From: Neobacillus sp. PS3-34
Lineage (GTDB): Bacteria > Bacillota > Bacilli > Bacillales > Cytobacillaceae
Reading direction: 5' to 3'
Assembly (NCBI RefSeq): GCF_030915465.1
Contig: NZ_CP133267.1
Location: forward strand, 3,771,001 to 3,835,000
Length of the DNA stretch: 64,000 bases
A program made the translations under genes and the position numbers. The notes beneath the pieces were generated by a model that was not told the DNA's origin, did no database searches, and saw only the letters and a program-made list of their open reading frames with translations. Below, one piece after another: positions 56,687-64,000 of the stretch. Numbering within the stretch: the stretch's first letter is position 1; every line of letters starts with the position of its first letter.

Positions 56687-57076
56687 TTGGCGAATATCCA
56701 TGAGAAATATTGTCCGAATTGTTTGAATTTAATTTTTAATAAAAAAGATTTTCAAGAAAAAATTGCTTCATTAAAGAATACACTCTTGTCTAATAGAGAA
56801 GATTTTTTACCTAGTGTAGAAGAATTTTTACTTTTACAGAATGCCCCGCTTGATTTGATCATGGGAGTTCGCAAGACAATATTGGACGAATTAAACAGGA
56901 AGACAATAAATAGTGTTGATGTAATGAAAAAAACGACTCAGGCAATTCATTTTAAAAAATGTTGTTTTTCATGCGGTTATTTGGTTGCGGAACATGAAGT
57001 TAGTACCCTCCATAAAAAGAAATTTTTTGGACTGGGGCTTGGAAGGTTTCTTAGATTCGGAAAAGCGAATTACTAA
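56687..57076 (+). CDS. Small zinc-ribbon-like protein of unknown function
   Basis: 129 residues, TTG start 56687 after GGAAGGGG. Two Cys pairs, YCPNCLN near residue 10 and CCFSCGY near residue 95, could make one zinc site bracketing a helical middle. The C-terminus is basic. No family recognised. It has its own terminator at 57094-57127. An inverted repeat TCTTAT-N6-ATAAGA at 56583-56600 lies upstream and could be a regulator site, so this gene is a possible target of the quorum-sensing pair. Confidence 0.6.
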   Translation: MANIHEKYCPNCLNLIFNKKDFQEKIASLKNTLLSNREDFLPSVEEFLLLQNAPLDLIMGVRKTILDELNRKTINSVDVMKKTTQAIHFKKCCFSCGYLVAEHEVSTLHKKKFFGLGLGRFLRFGKANY

Positions 57077-57093
57077 TAGATTGTCGGCTTATC

Positions 57094-57127
57094 AAAAAAG
57101 CATCGTGTAAAAATCGATGCTTTTTTT
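57094..57127. terminator. Bidirectional terminator
   Basis: AAAAAAGCATCG / CGATGCTTTTTTT between the zinc-ribbon gene and yqzH. Confidence 0.9.
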
Positions 57128-57145
57128 GTGTTTTTAGAAAAACTC

Positions 57146-57340
57146 TCATCCCGTTATAAATTCATAAACGGAATCATTAATGATTTCATGTAACTCCGCT
57201 TCAGGCTGCTGTTCTTTTATTAACACAATCCGTTCATATAGCTCCTCGTAGTCGTCCTTGCTTAACGGCAGGTTTTCACTCTTCGCGTAATATTGTTTAA
57301 AGCAATTTTGGATCATTTTAAAAATAAATTTTTTATCCAT
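57146..57340 (-). CDS. yqzH: YqzH-like small protein
   Basis: 64 residues from ATG 57340 (RBS GAGGTG); the longer reading to 57391 lacks a ribosome site. Acidic and helical (MDKKFIFKMIQNCFKQYY, LSKDDYEELYERI, LHEIINDSVYEFITG). It resembles YqzH, which lies beside polY2 (yqjW) in B. subtilis. Function unknown. Divergent from polY2. Confidence 0.65.
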   Translation of the reverse strand: MDKKFIFKMIQNCFKQYYAKSENLPLSKDDYEELYERIVLIKEQQPEAELHEIINDSVYEFITG

Positions 57341-57440
57341 TATTTGCACCTCAAAAATGATTATACCGCTTTTTTGTCGAGCATCCACCATGGAAAAGAA
57401 TCCTTAATCATGAAAACTGTCGTAAAATTTCCATTGAAAC

Positions 57441-57454
57441 CGAACGCATATTCG
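57441..57454. promoter_or_regulatory. LexA (SOS) box 1 upstream of polY2
   Basis: CGAACGCATATTCG matches CGAAC-N4-GTTCG except for one base. Confidence 0.7.
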
Positions 57455-57479
57455 CTTAACATGATGGGTAGAATGATAT

Positions 57480-57493
57480 AGAACGGATGTTCG
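57480..57493. promoter_or_regulatory. LexA (SOS) box 2 upstream of polY2
   Basis: AGAACGGATGTTCG matches the Bacillus LexA box except for the first base; 39 bp from box 1 and 50 bp from the polY2 ATG. Confidence 0.75.
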
Positions 57494-57542
57494 GTGAAAT
57501 AACACAGTCATTTACTTGAAATTCATCTTCGGAGGCAGAATT

Positions 57543-58802
57543 ATGGTTGATTACAGCAAAGTGCCGAAAAATAAAATTTTATGCGTGGATATGAAAAGCT
57601 TTTACGCAAGCTGTTCCGCTGTCATGAATGGCCTTGATCCATTAAATTGCTATCTGGCCGTTGTCGGCAACAAGGAACGGTCGGGGAGCGTCGTTTTAGC
57701 CGCCTCTCCCCGGCTGAAAAAAGAGTTTGGGATTAAAACGGGTTCCCGCATGTTTGAAATTCCCAATGATCCTAGGATCGAAATCGTTGAACCGAAAATG
57801 GCAACGTATTTGCGCATCTCCACTGAAATTTCTCGCGTTTTTAACCGTTATGCCCCAAAGGAGGCCGTCCACACGTACAGCGTGGACGAAAGCTTTATAA
57901 AGGTCGATGGTTCCCTGCATCTATGGGGAGATGCCTGGACCATTGCCAGAAAAATAAAGGATGACATCGAACGGGAATTTCAGCTGCCCTGCGCAATCGG
58001 AATTGGTCCCAACATGCTGATGTCAAAACTATGCCTTGATTTAGAAGCCAAAAAACACGGAATTGCCGAATGGACATATGAGGATGTCCCGGAGAAGCTT
58101 TGGAGCGTTTCTCCGCTCAGGGAAATGTGGGGAATTGGCAGGCGGGTAGAAAAGACGCTAAATGGAATGGGCATTTTCACTGTCGGCCAGCTTGCGAGAT
58201 ACGATTTGGAAAAATTGGAGAAAAAATTCGGCATTATGGGCAATCAGCTTTATTACCATGCATGGGGAGTTGACCTTTCCGAAATGGGCGCCCCAATTAT
58301 TGAAGGGCAGATCAGCTTTGGAAAAAGCCAGATATTGCTCAGAGATTATAAAGAGGTACATGAAATCAAACATGTGATTCTGGAAATGTGCGAAGAGGTA
58401 GCAAGAAGGACACGGGCGCACCGAAAGGCAGGGCGGACAATCAGCCTTGGCATCGGCTACAGTCAGGATGAATTCGGCGGGGGGTTTCACAGGTCGAGGA
58501 CGATTGCTCAACCGACCAATGTGACAATGGACCTTTACCGCGTATGCCTTGAATTGTTTCATGAGCATTATGCAGGGAAAACGGTCCGGCAAATTTCCTT
58601 GTCGCTTGGCAATATTGTTGATGATGGTGAAATTCAGCTAAGCCTGTTCGATCCCGGGGCAGTAAAAAGACGTGAGCTTGGCTATGTGGTGGACAGCATT
58701 CGGAATAAGTTTGGATCGGGTGCCCTGCTGCGCGCTGTTTCCTATACTTCTGCAGGAACCGCAAAGCACCGGGCAAAGCTCGTCGGCGGACATAAAATGT
58801 AA
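57543..58802 (+). CDS. polY2: Y-family DNA polymerase PolY2 (YqjW/UvrX-like)
   Basis: 419 residues from ATG 57543 (RBS GGAGGC). Catalytic CVDMKSFYASCSAV, SPRLKKEFGIKTGSRM, and YSVDESFIKVDGS (Asp-Glu) motifs, thumb HhH GIGRRVEKTL, little finger to the end, and a clamp-binding-like QLSLF near residue 370. Longer and divergent from PolY1, as in the UvrX group. Two LexA boxes upstream indicate SOS induction. Confidence 0.95.
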   Translation: MVDYSKVPKNKILCVDMKSFYASCSAVMNGLDPLNCYLAVVGNKERSGSVVLAASPRLKKEFGIKTGSRMFEIPNDPRIEIVEPKMATYLRISTEISRVFNRYAPKEAVHTYSVDESFIKVDGSLHLWGDAWTIARKIKDDIEREFQLPCAIGIGPNMLMSKLCLDLEAKKHGIAEWTYEDVPEKLWSVSPLREMWGIGRRVEKTLNGMGIFTVGQLARYDLEKLEKKFGIMGNQLYYHAWGVDLSEMGAPIIEGQISFGKSQILLRDYKEVHEIKHVILEMCEEVARRTRAHRKAGRTISLGIGYSQDEFGGGFHRSRTIAQPTNVTMDLYRVCLELFHEHYAGKTVRQISLSLGNIVDDGEIQLSLFDPGAVKRRELGYVVDSIRNKFGSGALLRAVSYTSAGTAKHRAKLVGGHKM

Positions 58803-58823
58803 CAGAGAAATGAGGGGAAAGCG

Positions 58824-59168
58824 ATGATTCGTGACCGCGGTAGAATCAAATGGACGTCCATGATGCTTCCCGAGCATGTGAAAATGCTCAGGGATTGGGT
58901 GAAGGAGGACGTGTACGAACAGGAAAAAGAAGTAGATGAACAGCAGCTTGAACTGATGAACGATATTTTATCTGAAGCGATGGAATTCAATCAGTCTGTT
59001 ACAATTACCCATTACCGGAACAGAAATTACGAGCTGGTGCTCGGTATAATTCATTACTGGGACGAATTGGAACAGAAGCTCCACATTGTCGACAAGTTCG
59101 AAGAAATCCATCGCATCCAGCTGAAATACATTGCCGATGTCCGGCTTTCCGGTGATGACCAGGTATAG
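58824..59168 (+). CDS. yqjX: YolD-like protein (YqjX)
   Basis: 114 residues, ATG 58824 with GAGGGGAAA. RDRGRIKWTSMMLPEHVKML is the YolD-domain signature. The partner of UvrX/PolY2-type polymerases, 21 bp downstream and therefore in the SOS operon; may act as an accessory factor. Confidence 0.93.
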   Translation: MIRDRGRIKWTSMMLPEHVKMLRDWVKEDVYEQEKEVDEQQLELMNDILSEAMEFNQSVTITHYRNRNYELVLGIIHYWDELEQKLHIVDKFEEIHRIQLKYIADVRLSGDDQV

Positions 59169-59197
59169 AAGCATCAGTTCCCATTGGAAATAAAAGA

Positions 59198-59218
59198 GCG
59201 ATTTCTCGGAGAAATCGC
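59198..59218. terminator. Hairpin between yqjX and the CDGSH gene
   Basis: GCGATTTCTC / GAGAAATCGC, nearly perfect palindrome between convergent genes; flanking T tracts are weak. Confidence 0.55.
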
Positions 59219-59226
59219 CCATCCCA

Positions 59227-59436
59227 TTATTCTTCGTTCTTTTGAACACGTACTTCGGATTTGAAAACCCCTTTATGTGACGCATCACAAAACGGCATGT
59301 TTTTAGAAAGGCCGCAGCGGCAAAGGGAAAAAGCTGGTTTCGTTTCAATTACATTTCCTTCTCCATCGAGCAATTCAATATCGCCAGTCACACGAAGCGA
59401 GCCGTTATCATTCACCTTAATTTGAACTTTTGACAT
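59227..59436 (-). CDS. CDGSH iron-sulfur domain protein
   Basis: 69 residues from ATG 59436, placed after AAGGGGTG. The 2Fe-2S motif is LCRCGLSKNMPFCDASHKG (C-x-C-x2-S...PFCDxSH), the single-domain bacterial CDGSH type. It probably handles electrons or iron-sulfur clusters; no partner evident. Confidence 0.9.
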   Translation of the reverse strand: MSKVQIKVNDNGSLRVTGDIELLDGEGNVIETKPAFSLCRCGLSKNMPFCDASHKGVFKSEVRVQKNEE

Positions 59437-59562
59437 GCAGGACACCCCTTATATAATGATTGTATACTCTAATGATGTTAAATGCAGCTGGCTGAAAAAG
59501 CAAACAGAAAGAAATAATCTGTCCCCTATGTTAAAATGATTTTATGAAATGGTAGGGGGAAA

Positions 59563-59898
59563 ATGATGGAAATTAACATAACAGAAACTGCCTTGCAAAA
59601 AATAATTGAAAGAACAAGCGAGAGCAGAGGTTATTTAAAGCTGAAATACGATACGGATGGCTGCGGCTGTGCGGTCAATGGGGTAGCAGTCCTTTCCATG
59701 GAGCAGGATTTGGATGAGGGTGAGATTGCAATTAAGACCAATGGGATACCGATTTATATACAAAAATCAAAAGCCGTTTTCTTCGATGACAAAATGACCA
59801 TCGATTTTTCGAAAGCAGTGAACTGCTTCCAACTGAAAAGTACAAGTGAAATACTAAACGGGCGCATGAGCCTGGTAATACAGAAAAAAACAGACTGA
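59563..59898 (+). CDS. yqkB: HesB/IscA-like protein (YqkB family)
   Basis: 111 residues; ATG 59563 or 59566 behind GGGGGAAA. ITETALQKIIERTS and YDTDGCGCAVNGVA give the HesB-like core. Cys are clustered as CGC rather than the canonical IscA spacing, as in YqkB. Role in iron-sulfur or redox chemistry is likely but unproven. A mobile element has split its terminator directly after the stop codon. Confidence 0.88.
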   Translation: MMEINITETALQKIIERTSESRGYLKLKYDTDGCGCAVNGVAVLSMEQDLDEGEIAIKTNGIPIYIQKSKAVFFDDKMTIDFSKAVNCFQLKSTSEILNGRMSLVIQKKTD

Positions 59899-59989
59899 TC
59901 CAGGCGGCAACGGGTTTACTTGTAAGGTACAAAACGGTAAATCGCAGACCAAATCAAATAGCAAATCACATAAACTTCACAGTCAAATA

Positions 59990-60024
59990 GGCTTAGAGAT
60001 GCAAATATCTCTAAGTCTTTTTTT
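59990..60024 (+). terminator. Terminator carried inside the 617-bp element
   Basis: GGCTTAGAGAT / ATCTCTAAGTC followed by seven Ts; it probably now terminates yqkB transcripts. Confidence 0.85.
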
Positions 60025-60095
60025 GAATTTTCTTTTTTTACTAAAGCACCCGTAAGTTGTACAAGTTCATTAGACGCTAAAGCGAGTTTGATAAA

Positions 60096-60280
60096 TAAGC
60101 GGAGAAATTTCGCTTACTTAGGAAATAGCACTGAAAATAGCTTAAATAGACGGAAAGATTCCGACTATTGACTCAAAAAACGTGAAAATGGTTAATTTTG
60201 CTTTGCTTAATCGGAAAACCTCCGCTTATATACCCCGAACCGAGCTCTATTCTGCAGTCTAACCGAAAAATCTCCGCTTA
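60096..60280. repeat. Four spaced 21-bp palindromic units
   Basis: Units at 60096-60116, 60147-60167, 60208-60228 and 60260-60280 share the pattern TA-G/A/T/C-CGGA...TCCG-TTA (for example TAAGCGGAG then TTCGCTTA). Starts are spaced 51, 61 and 52 bp. The phrase AAATAGCACTG also recurs near units 2 and 4, suggesting duplication of a larger unit. Confidence 0.75.
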
Positions 60281-60564
60281 TTTTAAATAGCACTGGTTAC
60301 TCAATTAAGGATAAGACTTCTTACTAAATCACAAATAATTCACACACCCTCCAATAATTATTTCATACCCTGTGATTTACTATCTGAATTAAGACAAAAT
60401 AAAGCAATTAAAATTTGCTAAAATGTTGATAAATCAATAAAAAACGGACTGTGAATTATATCGTGAATTCAAGTGCGTTTTCATATGTGTTTTACAATGT
60501 TTGCACCTCTAAAGTAAACCCGTTATCCAGGCGGACAGTCTGTTTTTTTGTTAGAGAATTATAA

Positions 60565-61498
60565 TTAACCTGGTATAGCTGTATTTTTAGTATCAGGTAA
60601 GCTGACATAGGTATTTAAAAATTCATCGATGGCTTTTTCGTAATCATCGGAATTTTCTCTAAGTGACTGGGCGTGTGCCCCGTTGATGGCCATATAAAGC
60701 ATTTTCGGCCTTTTTTCGTTCGAATAATTCCTCCGTCATAGATGGAAGGATAAAGTCATCCTTTTGACTGTGAATAAACAGGATCGGGTGCTGGATGTTT
60801 TCTATGACCGAAATGGGTGACACTTCCGCAATGGAATATTTGTCCCGAAACTTTAAAAATAAGTCAGCTAATGGCAAAAGCGGTACTGGCACCTTTAATT
60901 CCTCTTTCAGACGGTAAGTGAGCTGTTCCTTAAAATCAGAAAATGGGCAATCAGCAATATAAAAATCGGCTCCATCCTCAAGCATGCCGGCGTAGAGCAG
61001 CAGGGTTGCCGCCCCCATTGACTCACCATGGATGCCGACGTGGAGGTCCGGGCCCTTTTCTTTCTTGAGCCAATCGAGTACTTCTTTTAAATCGAACTTT
61101 TCATAATGGCCGTAGCTCGTCGTTTTGCCGCCTGATTCGCCGTGCCGCCGATGGTCATAAATAAGTGCGTTGAAGCCTCTTTTTAGAAAAAGATTCATAT
61201 ATTTGATGGAGTTGACTTTATTCTCGGTTACACCATGGGCGATGATGATGTACCGGTTAGTATGATGCGGCTCGAATAGCTGGGCTTTTATCGTGTATCC
61301 GAACGGTGAAGGAATGGATACTTCCTTCTTGGGAAGGGCATCGAGTTCCTCGGGATTAACCCAGCCCGATTCTGTCTCCCGGTTATAAATAAATTGATCA
61401 TCTTTCCTCTTCATATACATAATCCGGTTTGTAAAATAAACACCGATGGCAGATAAAAAAAACAGAGACGAAAAAAGAACCTTAAATGCTTTTTTCAC
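60565..61498 (-). CDS. yqkD: Alpha/beta hydrolase (YqkD family), one apparent frameshift
   Basis: ATG 61498. An N-terminal transmembrane anchor (AFKVLFSSLFFLSAIGVYFT) and a serine hydrolase domain with YIIIAHGVTENK, nucleophile elbow GIHGESMGAAT, ILFIHSQKDDFI (acid). The ORF stops at 60659, but at GGCC 60688-60691 removal of one G restores ALYAINGAHAQSLRENSDDY, which supplies the catalytic His and ends at TAA 60565-60567. Restored length is about 310 residues, normal for YqkD. Substrate unknown. Confidence 0.9.
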
Positions 61499-61595
61499 AA
61501 ATAGTCCCCCTATAAGCTGAAAATATGGAGCTGCCCGAAAGAATAGCAGCTATAGCCTTCTTCTAATTTTACCATTTGGCTGGAAGCAAGACACG

Positions 61596-61622
61596 CAAAA
61601 AGCCGCATCAATCTGCGGCTGT
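61596..61622 (-). terminator. Terminator after the small Gln-rich gene
   Basis: AGCCGC / GCGGCT stem; on the minus strand followed by TTTTTGCG. Confidence 0.7.
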
Positions 61623-61647
61623 GTTAATCCCTTAAATAAGAGTGTAA

Positions 61648-61788
61648 TTATTGCTCAGAATTTTGCCGTTTTGTTGGGTGCACGGCTTTTTCAATCTCCT
61701 CGGCAGCAATCATCCGCTTACCAGTTCCTCCTGTTTCAGCGGAAGTCTTTCCTTTTTGGTTATATCCTTTATCGCGGTTTTGGCTCAT
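61648..61788 (-). CDS. Small hydrophilic protein of unknown function
   Basis: 46 residues, MSQNRDKGYNQKGKTSAETG at the N-terminus, then GGTGKRMIAAEEIEKAVHP. ATG 61788 is 8 nt after AAGGGAG; a second ATG two codons upstream is possible. Rich in Lys, Gln, Gly and Thr, so disordered or small spore-protein-like. No family recognised; supported by the ribosome site and its own terminator. Confidence 0.55.
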   Translation of the reverse strand: MSQNRDKGYNQKGKTSAETGGTGKRMIAAEEIEKAVHPTKRQNSEQ

Positions 61789-61859
61789 CGTCATGTCTCC
61801 CTTCGAAAATGTCTTCATCTATAAGATGGATAAATGGGAGGCTGCTTATTCGCGCAAAG

Positions 61860-62764
61860 CTAGACGGTTTGAGCATTAAGGCGATAAAAAGTGCTGTCAA
61901 TCGGCCTTGACAGGTGTGGACGCACGATGTCTATAGCCTCAACTAGCTTATCCAGATTAACTCCTGTTACAATTCCCATCCGCTCAAGCATATAAACGAC
62001 ATCTTCTGTCGCGGCGTTCCCGGCAGCACCCGGTGCGAAAGGGCATCCGCCAAGCCCTCCAGCTGAAGTATCGAATCGGTCGATTCCAGCCTGAAGAGAT
62101 GCGAAAATATTGGAAAGAGCAAGCTTCCTTGTGTCATGAAAGTGCGCGGTCAAAAGAATGGCCGGGAAAGCAGCCTTTAGCTGGGAAAATAGCGAAAATG
62201 CTTCTGTTGGAGTTGCCATGCCAATTGTATCAGCTACACTTAATTCATCTACGCCAGCATCAACAAACTCTCCGCACAGCCTCTTTGTATCCGTTGGGTC
62301 AATTTTTCCCTCGTAGGGGCAGTAAAAGGCAGTAGAGATACACGCACGCACAAAATACCCCTTTGCCTTCAGTTCATGTATAAGCGGCTTTAATTCAGCC
62401 ATAGCTTCTTCAGTCGTTTTGTTGATATTTTTCCGGTTAAAGCTGTTGCTGACACCAACAAAAACGGCAACCGCATTGCATTCAGTCATATATACTCGCT
62501 CAATCCCTTTTTGGTTAGGGGCAAGGACAAAGTTCCGAGTGGATGGGTCAAGGCAATCGGATACAATCTCTGCGGCGTCGCCCATTTGCGGCACCCATTT
62601 TGGCGAAACGAATGACGTCAGTTCGAATTCTTTCATTCCTGCTGCCCTTAATCCTGAGATAAATTGTTTTTTTATTTCAGTTGGGATGAAGGCTTTTTCA
62701 TTTTGAAGGCCGTCACGGGGCCAACCTCAATAATCGTTACTTTTTCAGGCAATTGAAGCGTCAT
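61860..62764 (-). CDS. mvaB: Hydroxymethylglutaryl-CoA lyase, one apparent frameshift
   Basis: ATG 62764 behind GAGGAGGGAG reads LQLPEKVTIIEVGP and then breaks in the C run at GGCC 62719-62722. One C restores VGPRDGLQNEKAFIPTEIKKQ and joins the frame MKEFELTSFVSPKWVPQM. DTIGMATPTEAF, HFHDTRKLALSN (metal His) and GGLGGCPFAPGAAGN (catalytic Cys loop) are diagnostic. Restored length is about 301 residues. It splits HMG-CoA into acetoacetate and acetyl-CoA at the end of leucine breakdown, complementing the bkd genes at the other end of the window. Confidence 0.94.
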
Positions 62765-62910
62765 GTTCTCCCTCCTCTTTTCATAATTTTATTTTAGGGG
62801 CATTAAATTCCAAAAAGCAAGAATTATAGAAATTTTGACAAAATAAAAGGAATTTTGTGTTTTCACTAGAAATAGTTAAAGGTGAAGAATGGTTGGAAAG
62901 GAAGATGCAA

Positions 62911-64000
62911 ATGAGACAGACAGAAGTGGTAATCGTTAGTGCAGCTCGCACAGCGATTGGTAATTTTAATGGGAGTTTAAAGGATGTTTCCGCAACTGAA
63001 TTGGGAGCAACAGCAATAAAAGCGGTACTGGAGCAGGCAGGAGTAAAGCCGGAGCTTGTTGATGAGGTCATTATGGGGAATGTTCTTCAGGCAGGGCTAG
63101 GTCAGAATCCGGCAAGGCAGGCTTCTTTAAAAGCGGGAATTCCTGAAAGCGTTTCCGCAATGACAATTAATAAAGTATGCGGATCGGGATTGAAAGCTGT
63201 GCATCTTGCCGCCCAGGCCATTATCGCGGGAGATGCGGAAATTGTCGTAGCAGGCGGAATGGAAAATATGAGCCTGGCGCCTTATTTATTAAAAAGTGCC
63301 CGCGATGGCTTTAAAATGGGTGACCAAAAGCTGGTGGACAGCATGATTTCAGACGGATTATGGTGTGCCTTTAATGATTATCATATGGGAGTTACAGCTG
63401 AAAACTTGTGCACCCAGTATGGATTAACAAGAGAAGAACAGGACGAATTTTCCGCATCGAGCCAGGAAAAGGCAAGCAGGGCAATCGAAAAAGGCCGATT
63501 TAAGGATGAAATAGTACCTGTTATCATTCCTCAGCGAAAAGGGGATCCAGTTGTATTTGATACAGATGAATACCCGAAGAAAGGTACAACGGCGGGCAAA
63601 TTGGCAGGTTTGCGTCCGGCCTTTAAAAAAGATGGCAGCGTGACGGCAGGAAACGCTTCCGGAATTAATGACGGGGCAGCAGCAGTTGTCGTGATGAGCA
63701 GACAGAAAGCGGATGAGCTTGGAATCACACCGCTCGTAACAATAAAAGGAAATGCCAGTGCTGGTGTTGACCCAAGCATCATGGGGATTGGACCTGTAAC
63801 AGCCGTTAAGAAGGTGCTTGAAAAAACAGCTCTTAGCCTGGACGAAATCGATTTGATTGAAGCGAATGAAGCGTTTGCGGCACAGTCGCTGGCAGTCGAT
63901 CGGGAGCTCCAGTTTAATAAAGATATTTTAAATGTAAACGGCGGCGCGATTGCACTTGGCCATCCAATCGGTGCGAGCGGAGCAAGAATTCTCGTAACAC
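62911..64000 (+). CDS. Acetyl-CoA C-acyltransferase (thiolase), 5' part
   Basis: Partial gene cut by the window end. ATG 62911 lies 7 nt after AAAGGAA (another ATG at 62905 is closer). [17 protein letters not shown], active-site Cys in [28 protein letters not shown], and [17 protein letters not shown] with the catalytic His are clear. Degradative or biosynthetic thiolase; divergence from HMG-CoA lyase fits acetoacetyl-CoA cleavage. The 146-bp divergent intergenic region has a TTGACA at 62834 but no clear -10 at 17 bp. Confidence 0.95.
   Translation, partial: MRQTEVVIVSAARTAIGNFNGSLKDVSATELGATAIKAVLEQAGVKPELVDEVIMGNVLQAGLGQNPARQASLKAGIPESVSAMTINKVCGSGLKAVHLAAQAIIAGDAEIVVAGGMENMSLAPYLLKSARDGFKMGDQKLVDSMISDGLWCAFNDYHMGVTAENLCTQYGLTREEQDEFSASSQEKASRAIEKGRFKDEIVPVIIPQRKGDPVVFDTDEYPKKGTTAGKLAGLRPAFKKDGSVTAGNASGINDGAAAVVVMSRQKADELGITPLVTIKGNASAGVDPSIMGIGPVTAVKKVLEKTALSLDEIDLIEANEAFAAQSLAVDRELQFNKDILNVNGGAIALGHPIGASGARILVT

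Larger units (their letters stand above)
59898..60534. mobile_element. 617-bp non-coding element inserted in the yqkB terminator, 10-bp target duplication
   Basis: Element 59908-60524. The ends carry perfect 13-bp inverted repeats AACGGGTTTACTT (59909-59921) and AAGTAAACCCGTT (60512-60524). The target ATCCAGGCGG occurs on both sides (59898-59907 and 60525-60534). Removing the element and one target copy rebuilds a perfect terminator, AAAAAACAGACTG paired with CAGTCTGTTTTTT. Inside are a terminator hairpin (59990-60024), a subterminal inverted pair TTCACAGTC / GACTGTGAA and four 21-bp palindromes. No ORF above 60 codons is seen, so it must be moved in trans. Confidence 0.85.

Noticed and set aside
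3210..62764. Programmed frameshifting or mass pseudogenisation as the cause of the split genes
   Set aside because: The breaks hit unrelated housekeeping genes, lack slippery heptamers with downstream structures, and concentrate at GGCC. Systematic sequence error is simpler.
62764..62911. FadR/FapR-type operator between HMG-CoA lyase and thiolase
   Set aside because: The AT-rich spacer has a TTGACA hexamer but no convincing palindrome or -10 at proper spacing.
1..64000. tRNA, rRNA or prophage genes
   Set aside because: No rRNA sequence, tRNA cloverleaf or phage structural gene was recognised. The YolD/UvrX pair at 57.5-59.2 kb also occurs on phages, but here it is in its usual chromosomal yqjW-yqjX position.

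Overview
The window looks like a chromosomal segment of a low-GC Gram-positive of the Bacillus group (Neobacillus/Mesobacillus-like; the genus is an inference). It has strong AGGAGG-type ribosome binding sites, many TTG and GTG starts and T-box leaders. It is also syntenic with the B. subtilis bkd-brxB(yqiW)-artPQR(yqiXYZ)-yqjA...yqjX-yqkB-yqkD region. No rRNA, tRNA or CRISPR was seen.

Layout. 1-6.6 kb: branched-chain keto acid dehydrogenase operon (bcd end, buk, lpdV, bkdAA, bkdAB, bkdB). 6.7-12 kb: methylmalonyl-CoA mutase operon (mutA, mutB, meaB). 12-15.2 kb: bacilliredoxin brxB and the ArgR-box-controlled arginine importer artPQR. 15.3-20.5 kb: yqjA, an L,D-transpeptidase, a Prli42 miniprotein, methylmalonyl-CoA epimerase with a propionyl-CoA carboxylase beta chain, and an M20 peptidase. 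20.6-29.5 kb: CheW-like protein, P-loop protein, aldo/keto reductase, polY1, DUF421 protein, RsbR paralogue, quinone oxidoreductase, DoxX, GNAT. 29.5-34 kb: cyclase, zwf, rnz, phosphatase. 34-39.7 kb: YeiH family protein, tungstate transporter tupABC with an SH3b-TupA fusion, pepF. 39.8-46.7 kb: two Gfo/Idh oxidoreductases, an HTH/F1-beta-like fusion, a hydrolase, a lipoprotein and a T-box permease. 47-54.2 kb: GNATs, DUF218, namA, glycosyltransferase, T-box proC, yqjP, yqjQ. 54.3-57.1 kb: an AT-rich accessory cassette. 57.1-64 kb: yqzH, SOS-controlled polY2-yqjX, CDGSH protein, yqkB, yqkD, HMG-CoA lyase and a thiolase running off the end.

The metabolic genes fit together. Leu/Ile/Val keto acids are oxidised by the BKD complex, propionyl-CoA is carboxylated, epimerised and rearranged to succinyl-CoA, and HMG-CoA lyase plus thiolase finish leucine.

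The most exciting system is at 55.0-56.6 kb. A PlcR-like (RRNPP) HTH-TPR receptor is followed 45 bp later by a secreted precursor carrying nine tandem 15-residue copies of a putative signal peptide. This is probably a multi-copy quorum-sensing precursor. Other notable items are a 617-bp non-coding element inserted inside the yqkB terminator with a 10-bp target duplication, two copies of a 230-bp MITE with 8-bp duplications, and the HTH/F1-beta pseudo-ATPase.

Caution: about 30 single-base indels split otherwise normal genes. Most lie at GGCC, which points to systematic (probably methylation-linked) consensus errors rather than real pseudogenes. In this annotation such genes are reported as single features with the break noted.
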